From: an uncultured Cardiobacterium sp.
Lineage (GTDB): Bacteria > Pseudomonadota > Gammaproteobacteria > Cardiobacteriales > Cardiobacteriaceae
Length of the DNA: 44,194 nucleotides
Assembly: GCF_938028825.1 (NCBI RefSeq)
Contig: NZ_CALIZP010000015.1
Span: 1-44,194 of the forward strand
Direction: 5' to 3'
Shown here in pieces: positions 1 through 8,069 of this stretch. Position 1 is the stretch's first letter. Every line of letters begins with the position of its first letter. The translations under genes and the position numbers were made by a program. A model generated the notes under the pieces. It did not search any database. It was not told where the DNA came from and saw only the letters and a program-made list of their open reading frames with translations.

Positions 1-285
1 ACGCCGCATGGCTTTATGGACGGCAGTAGGTGTGCAATTGAAACGTTTGGCACGTTCATGCAAATAATCGGTCGGGTGAGTTTCGACATCTGCCAATAGT
101 GCTTCTTTACTGATTTTTCTGGGTCGCCGTATTTGCGGTACTTTGGGCCTATCAGGTGCTGTTTTCCATTTTTGGATAGTTGTGAAATGAATGCCAAATA
201 GTTTGGCAGCTCGCCGGACAGATAAGCCCCGAGTTAATGATTGCAGGACTTTTTGGCGAAAGTCAGCAGAATAAGCCATATTCAT
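1..285 (-). mobile_element. IS630-type transposase, N-terminal part (cut by window edge)
   Basis: Reading from 285 down to 1 gives 95 codons without a stop, beginning MNMAYSADFRQKVLQSLTRG. The next residues, LSVRRAAKLFGIHFTTIQKW, form a helix-turn-helix. A basic stretch with PRKISKEALL and a second helical motif (RAKRFNCTPTAVHKAMRR) follow. This is the layout of the DNA-binding half of IS630/Tc1-mariner transposases, whose DDE catalytic half would lie outside the window. A start at 279 (MAYS) is equally possible. The DNA is more AT-rich than the flanking genes, as expected for a newcomer. The right end of the element should lie between 286 and about 395, where the neighbouring membrane-protein gene loses its similarity to its paralogs. 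I could not define the terminal repeat because the other end is not visible. Confidence 0.8.
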
Positions 286-357
286 CTATCTATACAAAAA
301 TTAATAAGGATTTTATCTATATTAAATCTCATTGCATCTTCACGCTACTTTATTTGC

Positions 358-843
358 TTAGATGTATGAAATGTTAGGTGTATTAGCTATAAGCAGCACA
401 TTGAGCCCCGTGGCGATGTAGAAGAGGGTTTCTTTTGCACCCAGTAAAGCGGCGAGGAAGCCGAGGATGAAGTTGATGCTGATCGGGAAGAGCAGGGTAA
501 GGAGGAGGATGCCGCCGAAGTAGCGGAGCACACCGCCCACGGTCATGTGGCTGAACGGCGTGATGGGCACGGATTCGTCACCCATGCCGGCGCGGATACG
601 CTTGGCGTTATCCAGCAGTTTGGCGTCGAGGAAGAAGAAATAGACGGCGAGGTGCAGCAGCACTGCCAGAAAGAGGGCGCCAACGCCTTTATTGGTCATC
701 ATGACGACATACAGCTTTTTCGCCAGCATGATGTGCGTCTGTCCGGCGATGATGCCGATTATCAGGGTGTAGATGAGGCTGCCGGGCTTGCAGGAGTAGC
801 GCAGGCTGCGTTGCAGGGCTTCTATCGGGGTGAGGTCATTCAT
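358..843 (-). pseudogene. Truncated membrane protein, third member of the tandem family
   Basis: This 161-residue frame begins MNDLTPIEALQRSLRYSCKP, which matches the N-terminus of the two intact paralogs at 909-2492 and 2536-4338 (MNGTLIGNTLRGLIYTLRPG). It keeps the first three to four hydrophobic segments and then ends in NTPNISYI, which has no counterpart in the paralogs. The remaining membrane segments and the whole TPR-like half are missing. The break lies next to the IS630-type transposase, so insertion is the simplest cause. The start at 843 has a good ribosome site (AAGGAAACCGCTCC-ATG). It lies 65 bp after the stop of the next paralog and was probably the last gene of the row. A stable short membrane protein could still be made. 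Confidence 0.7.
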
Positions 844-908
844 GGAGCGGTTTCCTTAGGGTTGATGAGCGGATGGGGTGGTGCGGGATGAGGTGGCAAG
901 GAGCGGCC

Positions 909-2492
909 TCATGGTGTGTTTTCCGGCGGAGGGGCGTTTTTCAGTTCGGCGAGAAGGCGGGCGATTTGCGGGGCGCGGTGATGCTGCGGGTAGTGTGCGT
1001 AGAGTTCTTCCAGCAGCGGCAGGGCCTTTGCGGCTTCGCCGCTGTGGGCGTGGGCGAGAGCCGCCAGGTATTGGTTGTCCACCAGGTGCGGGTGCGCGGG
1101 GTATTTTTCGGCGAAGTCGCGGGTGAGGTTGGCCACGGTGCGGTATTGCCGTCGGCGGGCGGCGATTTGCGCCAGCGGGTGGATGCTGCCGGCAAGGAGT
1201 TCGCCGGGGTCGATTTGTTCGAGTTCGGGCTGGATGAGGTCGTAGCACGCTTCGTCGCCGCGTGCCGCCGCCTGGGCGATGCGGCGCAGCAGGTCGCCGT
1301 CGGGTTGCAGGGCGTAGTGGCGCTGGTAGGCGGGGAAGTAGGTGACGGGGTCGTGGTCGGCATCGGTGTAGGGTTTGAGCAGGGCGATACCGGTTTTGAT
1401 GTCGCCCTGTTTGAGGTGCTCGTCCACCCGGGCGAGGTCGCGGATGAAGGTTTCTTGCAGGTCGGCAGCGGTATCGGCGGTTGCGGCGACGGGTTCGGTC
1501 GCGCCGTCTGCGTCGGCGGCGTCGGCGGTGGTCTCTTCCGGCTCGTCGGCGGTTTCTGCGGTTTCTACGGGTTCGGTTGGTGCGGCGGGCGACGTGACGG
1601 CAGGCGTCGGGGCGGTGCCGGCCGCCGGCACGGCAGCGGCGGTGTCGTTGTCGTCTTCTGTTTCGTCGTCTTCGTCGTCGCGCGGGTAGTTCCAGGCGGC
1701 GAGGCTGTAAGCGGCGGTGATGAGCCAGGCAATGAGGGCACCCATCAGGCCGGCGTAGAGGTAGTAGTCGAGCGGCAGGCGGCGGTAGTCGTATTTTTCT
1801 TGCAGGCTGAGCTGTTCGATGGCGACCATGATGTAGCCCAGGAGGTATTGTTGCCAGAGGTATTGGGCGGCGTGGTGGAAGCCTGCGATGAGGAGGGCGA
1901 TGAGCGCCAGCAGGATGAGGTAGCGGATGAAGCCGATGTCGGCCACGGCTTTGTACAGGGCGGCGGTGTCCACCATGGCTTCGGTGTCGCCGTCAATATA
2001 GGCGAGGGTGATGGCCGGGGCGAGGAGGAAGGCGATGAGGGCGCAGCCGTGTTCGACGTGGCGGGTGATATTGTCATCCACGTCGAGATTGGCGCAGATA
2101 AAGGGGGCGGCGCAGAGGAGTACGGCCCAGAGGGCGAGGCCGGTGAGGTACTGGATGAGGCGGTTAAGTTCGGTGTCGCGCAGCAGGGCGAAGCTGCCGC
2201 GCCGGTGGCCGTTATAGAGGCGAGTGGCGTTGTCGAGATTTTTGGCGAGCAGGAGGAACAGGGCAGCAAGGAGGAGGGAGAAAGTAGTGACGGATGGGAG
2301 GATTTCCGGCAGGGGGTAGATGGGCAGCGGGGTGGCGGACTGGAAGTAAATGCTGGTGGTGAGGTCGCCGAGGTGGAGGGTGACGGCCAGGGTGATGAGG
2401 AGGGCGGCGAGGAGGATGTAGAGGAGGTTGCTTGGGCGAAAGGGGTGGATGAGGCCGCGCAGGGTGTTGCCGATGAGGGAGCCGTTGTTCAT
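909..2492 (-). CDS. Membrane protein with C-terminal TPR-like domain (paralog 2)
   Basis: 527 residues starting MNNGSLIGNTLRGLIHPFRP at 2492. I prefer this ATG because it aligns with its paralogs, although the frame stays open upstream to 2591 inside the preceding gene. About six hydrophobic segments occupy roughly residues 15-270, ending with AAYSLAAWNYPRDDEDDETE, an acidic patch shared with the neighbour. A low-complexity Ala/Pro/Thr/Glu linker follows, then a helical TPR-like region with LARVDEHLKQGDIKTGIALL and AHSGEAAKALPLLEELYAHY. The function is unknown to me. A membrane anchor with a helical-repeat interaction domain suggests a scaffold. The gene is 43 bp downstream of paralog 1 and probably co-transcribed with it. 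No strong Shine-Dalgarno precedes the start. Confidence 0.75.
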   Translation of the reverse strand: MNNGSLIGNTLRGLIHPFRPSNLLYILLAALLITLAVTLHLGDLTTSIYFQSATPLPIYPLPEILPSVTTFSLLLAALFLLLAKNLDNATRLYNGHRRGSFALLRDTELNRLIQYLTGLALWAVLLCAAPFICANLDVDDNITRHVEHGCALIAFLLAPAITLAYIDGDTEAMVDTAALYKAVADIGFIRYLILLALIALLIAGFHHAAQYLWQQYLLGYIMVAIEQLSLQEKYDYRRLPLDYYLYAGLMGALIAWLITAAYSLAAWNYPRDDEDDETEDDNDTAAAVPAAGTAPTPAVTSPAAPTEPVETAETADEPEETTADAADADGATEPVAATADTAADLQETFIRDLARVDEHLKQGDIKTGIALLKPYTDADHDPVTYFPAYQRHYALQPDGDLLRRIAQAAARGDEACYDLIQPELEQIDPGELLAGSIHPLAQIAARRRQYRTVANLTRDFAEKYPAHPHLVDNQYLAALAHAHSGEAAKALPLLEELYAHYPQHHRAPQIARLLAELKNAPPPENTP

Positions 2493-2535
2493 GGTGTCTT
2501 TGCTTTGGGCTTGGGGTGGGGGCGGTATTGCCGGG

Positions 2536-4338
2536 TTACGGTGTTTGTCCGTCTTGCAGGGCTGCGGCGGCGTGACGGAAGCGGTCACCATGCGGGTGTT
2601 CGGGATAGCGCGCGAGCAGTTGTTGCAGGATGGGCAGGGCTTTGTCCGCCCGCCCGCTGTGGGCGAGGGCGAGGGCGGCGAGGTAGTAGTTGTCGGCGAG
2701 GTGCGGGTGTTCGGGGTGGTTTTTCGCGAAGTTGCGGGTGAGAGCGAGGACGGTGCGGTACTGTTGCCGGGTGGCTGCCGTTTGCGCGAGCGGCCGGATG
2801 ATGGCGGCAGGCAGTTCGGCGGGGTTGATGCGGTCGAGTTCGGGCCGGATGAGGTCGTAGCAATGGGCGTTGCCGCGCGCGGCGGCCATCATCAGGCGGT
2901 GCAGCAAGTCGTCCTGCGGTTGCAGGGCATAGCGGCGCTGGTAGGCGGGATAGTAAACGGCCGGATCGTGCGCGTCGTCGGTGTAGGGCCGGAGCAGGGC
3001 GAGGCCGTCGTCAATCCGCCCGTGTTTGAAGTGTTCGTCGGCCTGTGCCAGCGCACGGGCGAAGGCCTGCTGTTCTTCGAGGTTCATGCGGGTGAGGTCG
3101 GCCTCTTTGAGCAGTTCGATTTCGGGCGGGACAATGTGCGGTTCGTTTTTGTCGCCATCCGGGGCGGGGACGGCGGCCGTTTGCCGCCGGCGCAGGAGCG
3201 GCGGCGGTTCGTCGGGATGGGGGAGCTGCGGTTCCTGTTTGTCGGCGGCGGGCGCGTTTTCTGCGGCAGTGGTATGGCGGGCGTTGCCGCGCAGGAGCGG
3301 CGGCGGTTCGTCGGGACGGGGGAGTTGCGGTTCCTGCTTGCCGCCTGTCTGCGCGGGCGGCGCGGTTTTGTGGGCGGCGATGGCACGGCGCAGGCGGGAG
3401 GGTTCTGCGCCCGGAGCGGGGGCTGCCGGCAGCGGGTTGCCGCCGGTGGGCGCTGCGGCGGCGGGGCACATGTCGGCGACGGCGAGGCGGGCGCGTTCGC
3501 GCAGGTTCATGGCCGGTTCGCTGTCGTCTTCGTCGTCTTCGCGCGGGAAGAACCAGGCGGCGGCGCTATATATGTAGGTCAAGAGCCAGCAGCCAAGAAC
3601 GGCGATAATGACGGCGTGCCAATAGTGGATGAGCGGGATTTTTGTGTAGTCGTAGCGGTTGGCGGCGATGCCGCCCATGATGGCGGGCAGTTGTCCGGCG
3701 AGGTGTTGCCGGAAGAGGTGATGCACGGCGCAGCCGACGCCCGCCACGGCACCGCCGATGAGGAGGAGCAGGATGAGGTAGCGGATAAGGCCGATGTCGC
3801 CGATGGCGGCAAGGTTGCGGCGGATGCCGAGCATCGCACCGGCGCTGCGGTCTTCCAGGCAGACGAGGGTGGCGGCGGGCAAAAGCAGGCAGGCGATGAT
3901 GGCACAGGTGCCGTCAACGTAGCGGGTGATGTTGGTGCCGATGCCGAGGTTGTGGCAGGCAAAGGGCGCGGCACCGAGGATGAGGCCGAGCAGGAGCAGG
4001 CCGATGAGGTAGAGGAGCAGGCCGCCGGCACCGGTTTCGCCAAGCGGCAGGAAGCTCGCGTTTTTGTGCCCGGCGCAGATGCGGGCGGCGTTGTCGAAGT
4101 TTTTGGCAAGCAGCAGCAGGCAGGCGGCGGCCAGGACGCCCCACACGCGCGGCGTGGGCAAAATCCGGGTGAAAGTACCGGTTTCTTCCTGCGCCAGGAG
4201 GTGGGCGGTGAGGTCGCCGAGGTAGAGGGTTCCCGCAACGACGAGGAGGACGGCGGCAAGCAGGATGAAGAACAGGTTGCCCGGGCGCAGGGTGTAGATA
4301 AGGCCGCGCAGGGTGTTGCCGATGAGGGTGCCGTTCAT
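2536..4338 (-). CDS. Membrane protein with Pro-rich linker and TPR-like domain (paralog 1)
   Basis: 600 residues beginning MNGTLIGNTLRGLIYTLRPG, with a clear ribosome site (AAAGGAATACCC-ATG). Six probable membrane helices include FFILLAAVLLVVAGTLYLG, VLAAACLLLLAK, LLLYLIGLLLLGLILGAA and YLILLLLIGGAVAGV. The last, AVIIAVLGCWLLTYIYSAAA, runs into the acidic patch FPREDDEDDSE. A long Pro/Ala-rich linker contains two copies of KQEPQLPxPDEPPPLLR, also visible as a 99-bp direct repeat in DNA (3191 and 3290). The C-terminal 200 residues are TPR-like (QADEHFKHGRIDDGLALLRP, LALAHSGRADKALPILQQLL). It lies downstream of manZ, separated by a strong hairpin. I do not recognise a characterised homologue. 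Confidence 0.75.
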   Translation of the reverse strand: MNGTLIGNTLRGLIYTLRPGNLFFILLAAVLLVVAGTLYLGDLTAHLLAQEETGTFTRILPTPRVWGVLAAACLLLLAKNFDNAARICAGHKNASFLPLGETGAGGLLLYLIGLLLLGLILGAAPFACHNLGIGTNITRYVDGTCAIIACLLLPAATLVCLEDRSAGAMLGIRRNLAAIGDIGLIRYLILLLLIGGAVAGVGCAVHHLFRQHLAGQLPAIMGGIAANRYDYTKIPLIHYWHAVIIAVLGCWLLTYIYSAAAWFFPREDDEDDSEPAMNLRERARLAVADMCPAAAAPTGGNPLPAAPAPGAEPSRLRRAIAAHKTAPPAQTGGKQEPQLPRPDEPPPLLRGNARHTTAAENAPAADKQEPQLPHPDEPPPLLRRRQTAAVPAPDGDKNEPHIVPPEIELLKEADLTRMNLEEQQAFARALAQADEHFKHGRIDDGLALLRPYTDDAHDPAVYYPAYQRRYALQPQDDLLHRLMMAAARGNAHCYDLIRPELDRINPAELPAAIIRPLAQTAATRQQYRTVLALTRNFAKNHPEHPHLADNYYLAALALAHSGRADKALPILQQLLARYPEHPHGDRFRHAAAALQDGQTP

Positions 4339-4372
4339 GGGTATTCCTTTACTGTTGCGAGAGAGAATGCGG

Positions 4373-4397
4373 CACCGGCGCGCAGGGCGCGCCGGTG
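4373..4397 (-). other. Intercistronic stem-loop between manZ and the TPR membrane gene
   Basis: A perfect 11-bp GC-rich stem, CACCGGCGCGC / GCGCGCCGGTG, with a three-base loop. It lies in the 69-bp gap after the manZ stop. No U-run follows on the minus strand, so it looks more like an mRNA-stabilising or processing hairpin than a full intrinsic terminator. It could set lower expression of the downstream genes. Confidence 0.6.
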
Positions 4398-4407
4398 TGG
4401 TTTGGGG

Positions 4408-5253
4408 TTAAAGGCCGAGGATGCCGGCGTAGCGGCCGAGGATGCCGAGGACGAACATCGCGAGGATGATGAGGATGGCGCTGACTTTACGCTTCAACAG
4501 GTACATGCAGAGGAAGGTGAGGAGCAGCGGCACGAGGTTGGGCAGGAGGCTGTCCAGTACCGATTGCACGGTAACGATGACTTCCTTTCCTGTCTGGTCT
4601 TTGTACTTCGCGATAACGTAGGGAATCTTGAGGCTCGCCCAGCGCGCCACCAGGCCGCCCATGACGAAGAGGCCGAGGATGGAGGCGCCGGTGGTCAGTT
4701 TCTGCAACTGGCCGCCTTCCATGTCGCTGACGATGGCCGTGCCTTTTTCATAGCCGTATTTCATGCTGTACCAGCGGGTGAGGACACGGATGACGTTGAT
4801 GCCGATGAAGAAGAGCAGCGGACCCACGATGCTGCCGGTCGCAGCCAGTACAGCGCCGAGGGCGGCGAGGATGATGCGCGCGGTGCCCCAGTAAATCGGG
4901 TCGCCGACGCCGGCCAGCGGCCCCATCAGGCCGACTTTCACCCCGCTGATGGCGCCGTCGCCAATCGGGGCGCCGTTGGCGCGCTGTTCTTCCATTGCCG
5001 CCGTTACGCCCATGATAGCGGAGCCGATCCACGGCTGGGTGTTGAAGAATTCGAGGTGGCGTTTCAGCGCGGCGGCGCGCTCTTCCTTCGTGCTGTACAG
5101 CCGCTTGATGGCGGGCATCATGGTGACGCAGAAACCCATCGATTGCATCCGCTCGAAGTTGAACGAACCGAGGAGGAAGGTCGAGCGGGCGTACATGCGG
5201 TAGAGGTCGCCCTTGGTCAGTTTTTTGGTTTGCGTGGTTTGGTTGTCGCTCAT
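4408..5253 (-). CDS. manZ: PTS mannose-family enzyme IID
   Basis: 281 residues, about the length of E. coli ManZ (about 283). ManZ is the IID subunit that, with IIC, forms the membrane channel for hexose uptake coupled to phosphorylation. Family features include LYRMYARSTFLLGSFNFERM near the N-terminus, then FNTQPWIGSAIMGVTAAMEE and GVKVGLMGPLAGVGDPIYWG. Hydrophobic segments follow, and the C-terminus is strongly hydrophobic (ILIILAMFVLGILGRYAGIL). The start at 5253 is preceded by AAGGAGAACCCCC. It follows manY by 11 bp, so the three PTS genes form one operon. The mannose family also takes glucose, glucosamine, fructose or sorbose, so the substrate cannot be fixed from sequence alone. Confidence 0.93.
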   Translation of the reverse strand: MSDNQTTQTKKLTKGDLYRMYARSTFLLGSFNFERMQSMGFCVTMMPAIKRLYSTKEERAAALKRHLEFFNTQPWIGSAIMGVTAAMEEQRANGAPIGDGAISGVKVGLMGPLAGVGDPIYWGTARIILAALGAVLAATGSIVGPLLFFIGINVIRVLTRWYSMKYGYEKGTAIVSDMEGGQLQKLTTGASILGLFVMGGLVARWASLKIPYVIAKYKDQTGKEVIVTVQSVLDSLLPNLVPLLLTFLCMYLLKRKVSAILIILAMFVLGILGRYAGILGL

Positions 5254-5264
5254 GGGGGTTCTCC

Positions 5265-6065
5265 TTATAGTCCTTCGAGTTCGTCATCGGCCAGCGGGGC
5301 TTGGCGCGCGACAGGACCGCTTGCAGCAGCGGATTTGTTGAAGCGCGGGCTGAGCTGGATGTAGAGGATGGCCAGCACGGTGCCGATGATGCCGAGGGCG
5401 ATGAGGTTGTAGCTGGAGAAGACGGCGATGACGAAGCCGAGGAAGAAGAAGGGCAGCAGCGCGCGCACGCTCATCATGTTGATCACCATCGCGTAACCGA
5501 CGACGACGATGACGCCACCAGCAATGCGCAGCCCTTCGGTGACTTCGACCGGAATCTGCGCGAGGATGGCCTGCACGTTCTCGACGCTGGCAGTGGCGGC
5601 GACGAGTCCCGCCGGGATGGCGACGCGCAGTCCCTGCAAGAGGAGCGCGGTGAAGTGGCAGAATTCGATGCCCCGGAAGTTGGCGTCTTTGGCGAAATTG
5701 TCCGCCATGTGCTGGAAGAATACGGCGATGGTGCGCACAAAGATGGTCAGCATCTGCCCGGCAACGGCGACCGGAACGGCGACGGTGATACTTTCCGTGA
5801 CCGGCAGGCCGCCCTTGATGACGAGGATGGCGGAAACGACGCTGGCGAGTGCCGCATCCGGCGCCATCGCCGCGCCGACGTTCATCCAGCCGAGGGCGAC
5901 GAGTTCGAGCGCGCCGCCGACCATGACGCCGGTGCGCAAATCACCGAGGACGAGGCCGACGAGGGTGCAGGCGACGAGCGGGCGGTGCATTTGCCGTTCG
6001 TCAAGCACCGAACCCATGCCGCAGATAAGTCCCACCAAGGAGACGAGGATAATGTCCAGGCTCAT
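5265..6065 (-). CDS. manY: PTS mannose-family enzyme IIC
   Basis: 266 residues, the same size as E. coli ManY. It is the IIC translocator subunit of the mannose-type phosphotransferase system in the inner membrane. Conserved stretches are CGMGSVLDERQMHRPLVACT, LVGLVLGDLRTGVMVGGALE, ALGWMNVGAAMAPDAALAS, GGVIVVVGYAMVINMM and a C-terminal LYIQLSPRFNK. Multiple hydrophobic helices are present. The ATG at 6065 is preceded by AGGAGAACAAAC. manX stops 10 bp upstream, so expression is probably coupled. The match to manY is close along the whole length. Confidence 0.94.
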   Translation of the reverse strand: MSLDIILVSLVGLICGMGSVLDERQMHRPLVACTLVGLVLGDLRTGVMVGGALELVALGWMNVGAAMAPDAALASVVSAILVIKGGLPVTESITVAVPVAVAGQMLTIFVRTIAVFFQHMADNFAKDANFRGIEFCHFTALLLQGLRVAIPAGLVAATASVENVQAILAQIPVEVTEGLRIAGGVIVVVGYAMVINMMSVRALLPFFFLGFVIAVFSSYNLIALGIIGTVLAILYIQLSPRFNKSAAASGPVARQAPLADDELEGL

Positions 6066-6075
6066 GTTTGTTCTC

Positions 6076-7041
6076 CTAGAAATGAATGTTGGCCAGTTTC
6101 GGCATGACGTCTTCTTCGGCGTTGGTCGGCAGCTGTTGCAGCGTCATCTTCACGCCCATGTCGTGCAGTTTCTTGAAGGCGGCGAGATCATCGGCATCGA
6201 TGGCGACCGCCTGGCTGATAAGTTTGCAGCCTTCGCGGTGCGTCATGCCGCCGACGTTGACCTTCTTGATGTCCACGCCGCCCTCAATCAGGCGGACGAC
6301 ATCGCCAGGGCGCGACACCAGCCACAGCACCTTGCGATCGGCATACATCGGGTTGTGCCAGACCTTGATTGCCTTATCGACCGGAATCACATACGCCTGC
6401 AAATGCGCGGGCGCGACCTGCAACAGCAGCTTGGCGCGCAGCGGGTCTTTCGCCACATCATCATCGATGGCGAAAATCGCGTCGCACTTCACCACCTTCG
6501 CCCAGCTCGACGCCACCTGGCCGTGAATCAGGCGGTTGTCGATACGCAGCAGGGGGATTTGCATATGCCCGGATGTCGGGCGGCCGGCGCGGCGATCTGC
6601 CGCAGGTGCGACTTCGGCGACAGGTGCAGCGGGGGCGACAGCGGCAAGTGGGGTGCGGAAAGCCTTGGTGCCCTCGCGCGAGGCGTTATACGCATTCTCG
6701 ACCAGCTGCGGCACTGTGCTCTTTTCATCGCGGCTGTCCAGCAGTTCCAGCAGCATCGGCAGGTTGACGCCGGACAATACATCCATGCCGTCATGCACCG
6801 CCGCGAGGCGCACCGCCGCGTTGTACGGGCTGCCGCCGAACAAATCAACCAGCAGCAGCACCGCCTCCGGCGAGCTCTCGGCGGCGACGATCCCCTCATA
6901 CTTGCGCAGCAAGTCATCCGGCCCCTCGCCGGGCATGAACGTTACCGCATGCACACGCTCCGCCTCGCCATAAACCATCGCGGCAGATTTGACGAGCTCC
7001 TCGGCAAACCGCCCGTGGCAGGCAACAATTAAAGGAATCAT
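6076..7041 (-). CDS. manX: PTS mannose-family fused enzyme IIAB
   Basis: 321 residues, close to E. coli ManX (323). The IIA domain (about 1-130) carries the phosphoryl-accepting His9 in IVACHGRFAEEL, plus LVDLFGGSPYNAA and LSGVNLPMLLELL. An Ala/Pro-rich linker (about 131-158) leads to IIB with the second phosphorylation site His173 in LRIDNRLIHGQV, and VEGGV and VNVGGMTHREG further on. It passes phosphate from HPr to the incoming hexose at IIC/IID. I chose the ATG at 7041. The frame is open upstream, but the earlier ATG at 7146 lies inside the -10 box of the promoter and cannot be translated from it. The initiation region has AGAGAGAGTTGTAACACA rather than a consensus Shine-Dalgarno. Confidence 0.94.
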   Translation of the reverse strand: MIPLIVACHGRFAEELVKSAAMVYGEAERVHAVTFMPGEGPDDLLRKYEGIVAAESSPEAVLLLVDLFGGSPYNAAVRLAAVHDGMDVLSGVNLPMLLELLDSRDEKSTVPQLVENAYNASREGTKAFRTPLAAVAPAAPVAEVAPAADRRAGRPTSGHMQIPLLRIDNRLIHGQVASSWAKVVKCDAIFAIDDDVAKDPLRAKLLLQVAPAHLQAYVIPVDKAIKVWHNPMYADRKVLWLVSRPGDVVRLIEGGVDIKKVNVGGMTHREGCKLISQAVAIDADDLAAFKKLHDMGVKMTLQQLPTNAEEDVMPKLANIHF

Positions 7042-7077
7042 TGTGTTACAACTCTCTCTAAACAGATTTACGGAATA

Positions 7078-7101
7078 CAAAAAAACGGGGACGATGCCCC
7101 G
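7078..7101 (-). terminator. Terminator-like hairpin in the manX leader (possible attenuator)
   Basis: On the minus strand CGGGG-CATCGT-CCCCG is followed directly by seven T residues. That is an intrinsic-terminator layout, but it lies between the promoter at 7142-7170 and the manX start at 7041. Two further small hairpins lie just upstream (GCTGT-GCG-ACAGC, and CCGG-ATGTCTG-CCGG). The arrangement suggests control of the PTS operon by read-through. No antiterminator gene is in the window. Confidence 0.6.
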
Positions 7102-7141
7102 CCGCATACCGGCAGACATCCGGCTGTCGCACAGCGCGGAA

Positions 7142-7170
7142 ATCATATAAAAACTTTAATAAACTATCAA
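7142..7170 (-). promoter_or_regulatory. Sigma-70 promoter of manXYZ
   Basis: On the minus strand TTGATA (7165-7170) and TATGAT (7142-7147) are separated by exactly 17 bp of AT-rich spacer. Both boxes are near consensus. The start of transcription should be near 7135, giving a leader of about 95 bases before manX. Confidence 0.75.
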
Positions 7171-7238
7171 TGAAACCGCATGGTAGCGGCATCCGTCGTA
7201 CAATGCCCACGGAAAACCACACGGAGACCACAAAAAAC

Positions 7239-7939
7239 ATGCACAACGCCCCCATCGCCATCATCGGCGCCATGCAGCAGGAAATCGCCCTGCTGCAAAG
7301 CCGCCTCAGCGACACAAAAACCGACACCGTCGCCCATATCGGCATCACGCGCGGCAAACTCGCCGGCAAACCCGTGCTGCTCGCGCAAAGCGGCATCGGC
7401 AAGGTGAACGCCGCCATCACCACCACTCTGCTCATCAACCAATACAACGCCGCCTACATCATCAACACCGGCAGCGCCGGCGGCCTGCAAGGCGGCATGA
7501 AGCAGGGCGACGTCGTCATCGGCACCCAGACCGCGCACCACGACGCCGACGCCACCGCCTTCGGTTACGTCATCGGGCAAATCCCGCAACTGCCGCCGCG
7601 TTTCGACAGCGACGCCACCCTCGTCGAACACGCCGCCCACGCCGCCACCGCCTTCGACGGCGCCACCGTGCATCACGGCCTCATCGTCAGCGGCGACCAG
7701 TTCATCAACAGCGCCGACAAAATCGCGAGCATCCGCACCCATTTCCCCGACGCGCTGGCCGTGGAAATGGAAGCCGCCGCCATCGCCCAGACCGCCTACC
7801 AGTTCAGCCGCCCCTGCGTCATCGTTCGCGCCCTCTCCGATCTTGCCGACGGCGAAGCCGAATACAGCTTCGAGCAATTCCTGCAAACCGCCTCGGTGCA
7901 CTCCGCCGAAATGGTGGAAAACCTCGTGCGGCGGATATA
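7239..7939 (+). CDS. mtnN: 5'-methylthioadenosine/S-adenosylhomocysteine nucleosidase
   Basis: 233 residues, the usual length of MTA/SAH nucleosidase (Pfs). It cleaves adenine from methylthioadenosine and S-adenosylhomocysteine, feeding methionine salvage, and yields S-ribosylhomocysteine, the precursor of autoinducer-2. Hallmarks are the N-terminal IAIIGAMQQEIALL with its conserved Glu, NTGSAGGL, the substrate-binding VEMEAAAIAQTA and the catalytic Asp in RALSDLADGE. I start at the ATG of MHNAPIAIIG because homologues begin there. GGAG lies 12 bases upstream, slightly far. Earlier in-frame ATGs at 7170 and 7204 would add a non-conserved extension, and 7170 overlaps the divergent man promoter. 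It is transcribed away from manX. Confidence 0.92.
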
Positions 7940-7983
7940 AGCGCCCCGACCCGTGCTGCGGCGAAACTGCACAACCATGCCGC

Positions 7984-8012
7984 TTGACTGCCCGCTGCGC
8001 CTTCCCTACCAT
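7984..8012 (+). promoter_or_regulatory. Candidate sigma-70 promoter of the His-rich gene
   Basis: TTGACT (7984-7989) and TACCAT (8007-8012) are spaced by 17 bp. Transcription would begin near 8019, which is exactly where the hairpin at 8020 starts. The transcript would then open with that hairpin and a short U-run before the ribosome site of the gene at 8070. Confidence 0.5.
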
Positions 8013-8019
8013 GCGCGCC

Positions 8020-8041
8020 GCCGCCGTCAGGCGGCATTTTT
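8020..8041 (+). terminator. Intrinsic terminator after mtnN or leader hairpin of the next gene
   Basis: GCCGCC-GTCA-GGCGGC followed by ATTTTT. It could end mtnN transcription. Only 28 bases separate it from the ATG at 8070, too few for another promoter, so the next gene must be read through it or use the promoter at 7984-8012. Confidence 0.65.
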
Positions 8042-8069
8042 CACAAAAAAAACACAAGGAAATTCATAA

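Noticed and set aside
2428..5364. A 978-residue open frame on the plus strand opposite the TPR membrane genes and manZ
   Set aside because: It is antisense to genes with clear domains, has biased composition (Val, Gly, Ala, Glu) and no recognisable fold. GC-rich codon bias on the other strand leaves this frame open.
7042..7146. Upstream extension of manX to an ATG at 7146
   Set aside because: That ATG lies within the -10 box of the man promoter and the extension includes the leader hairpins. Family members begin at MIPLIVA.
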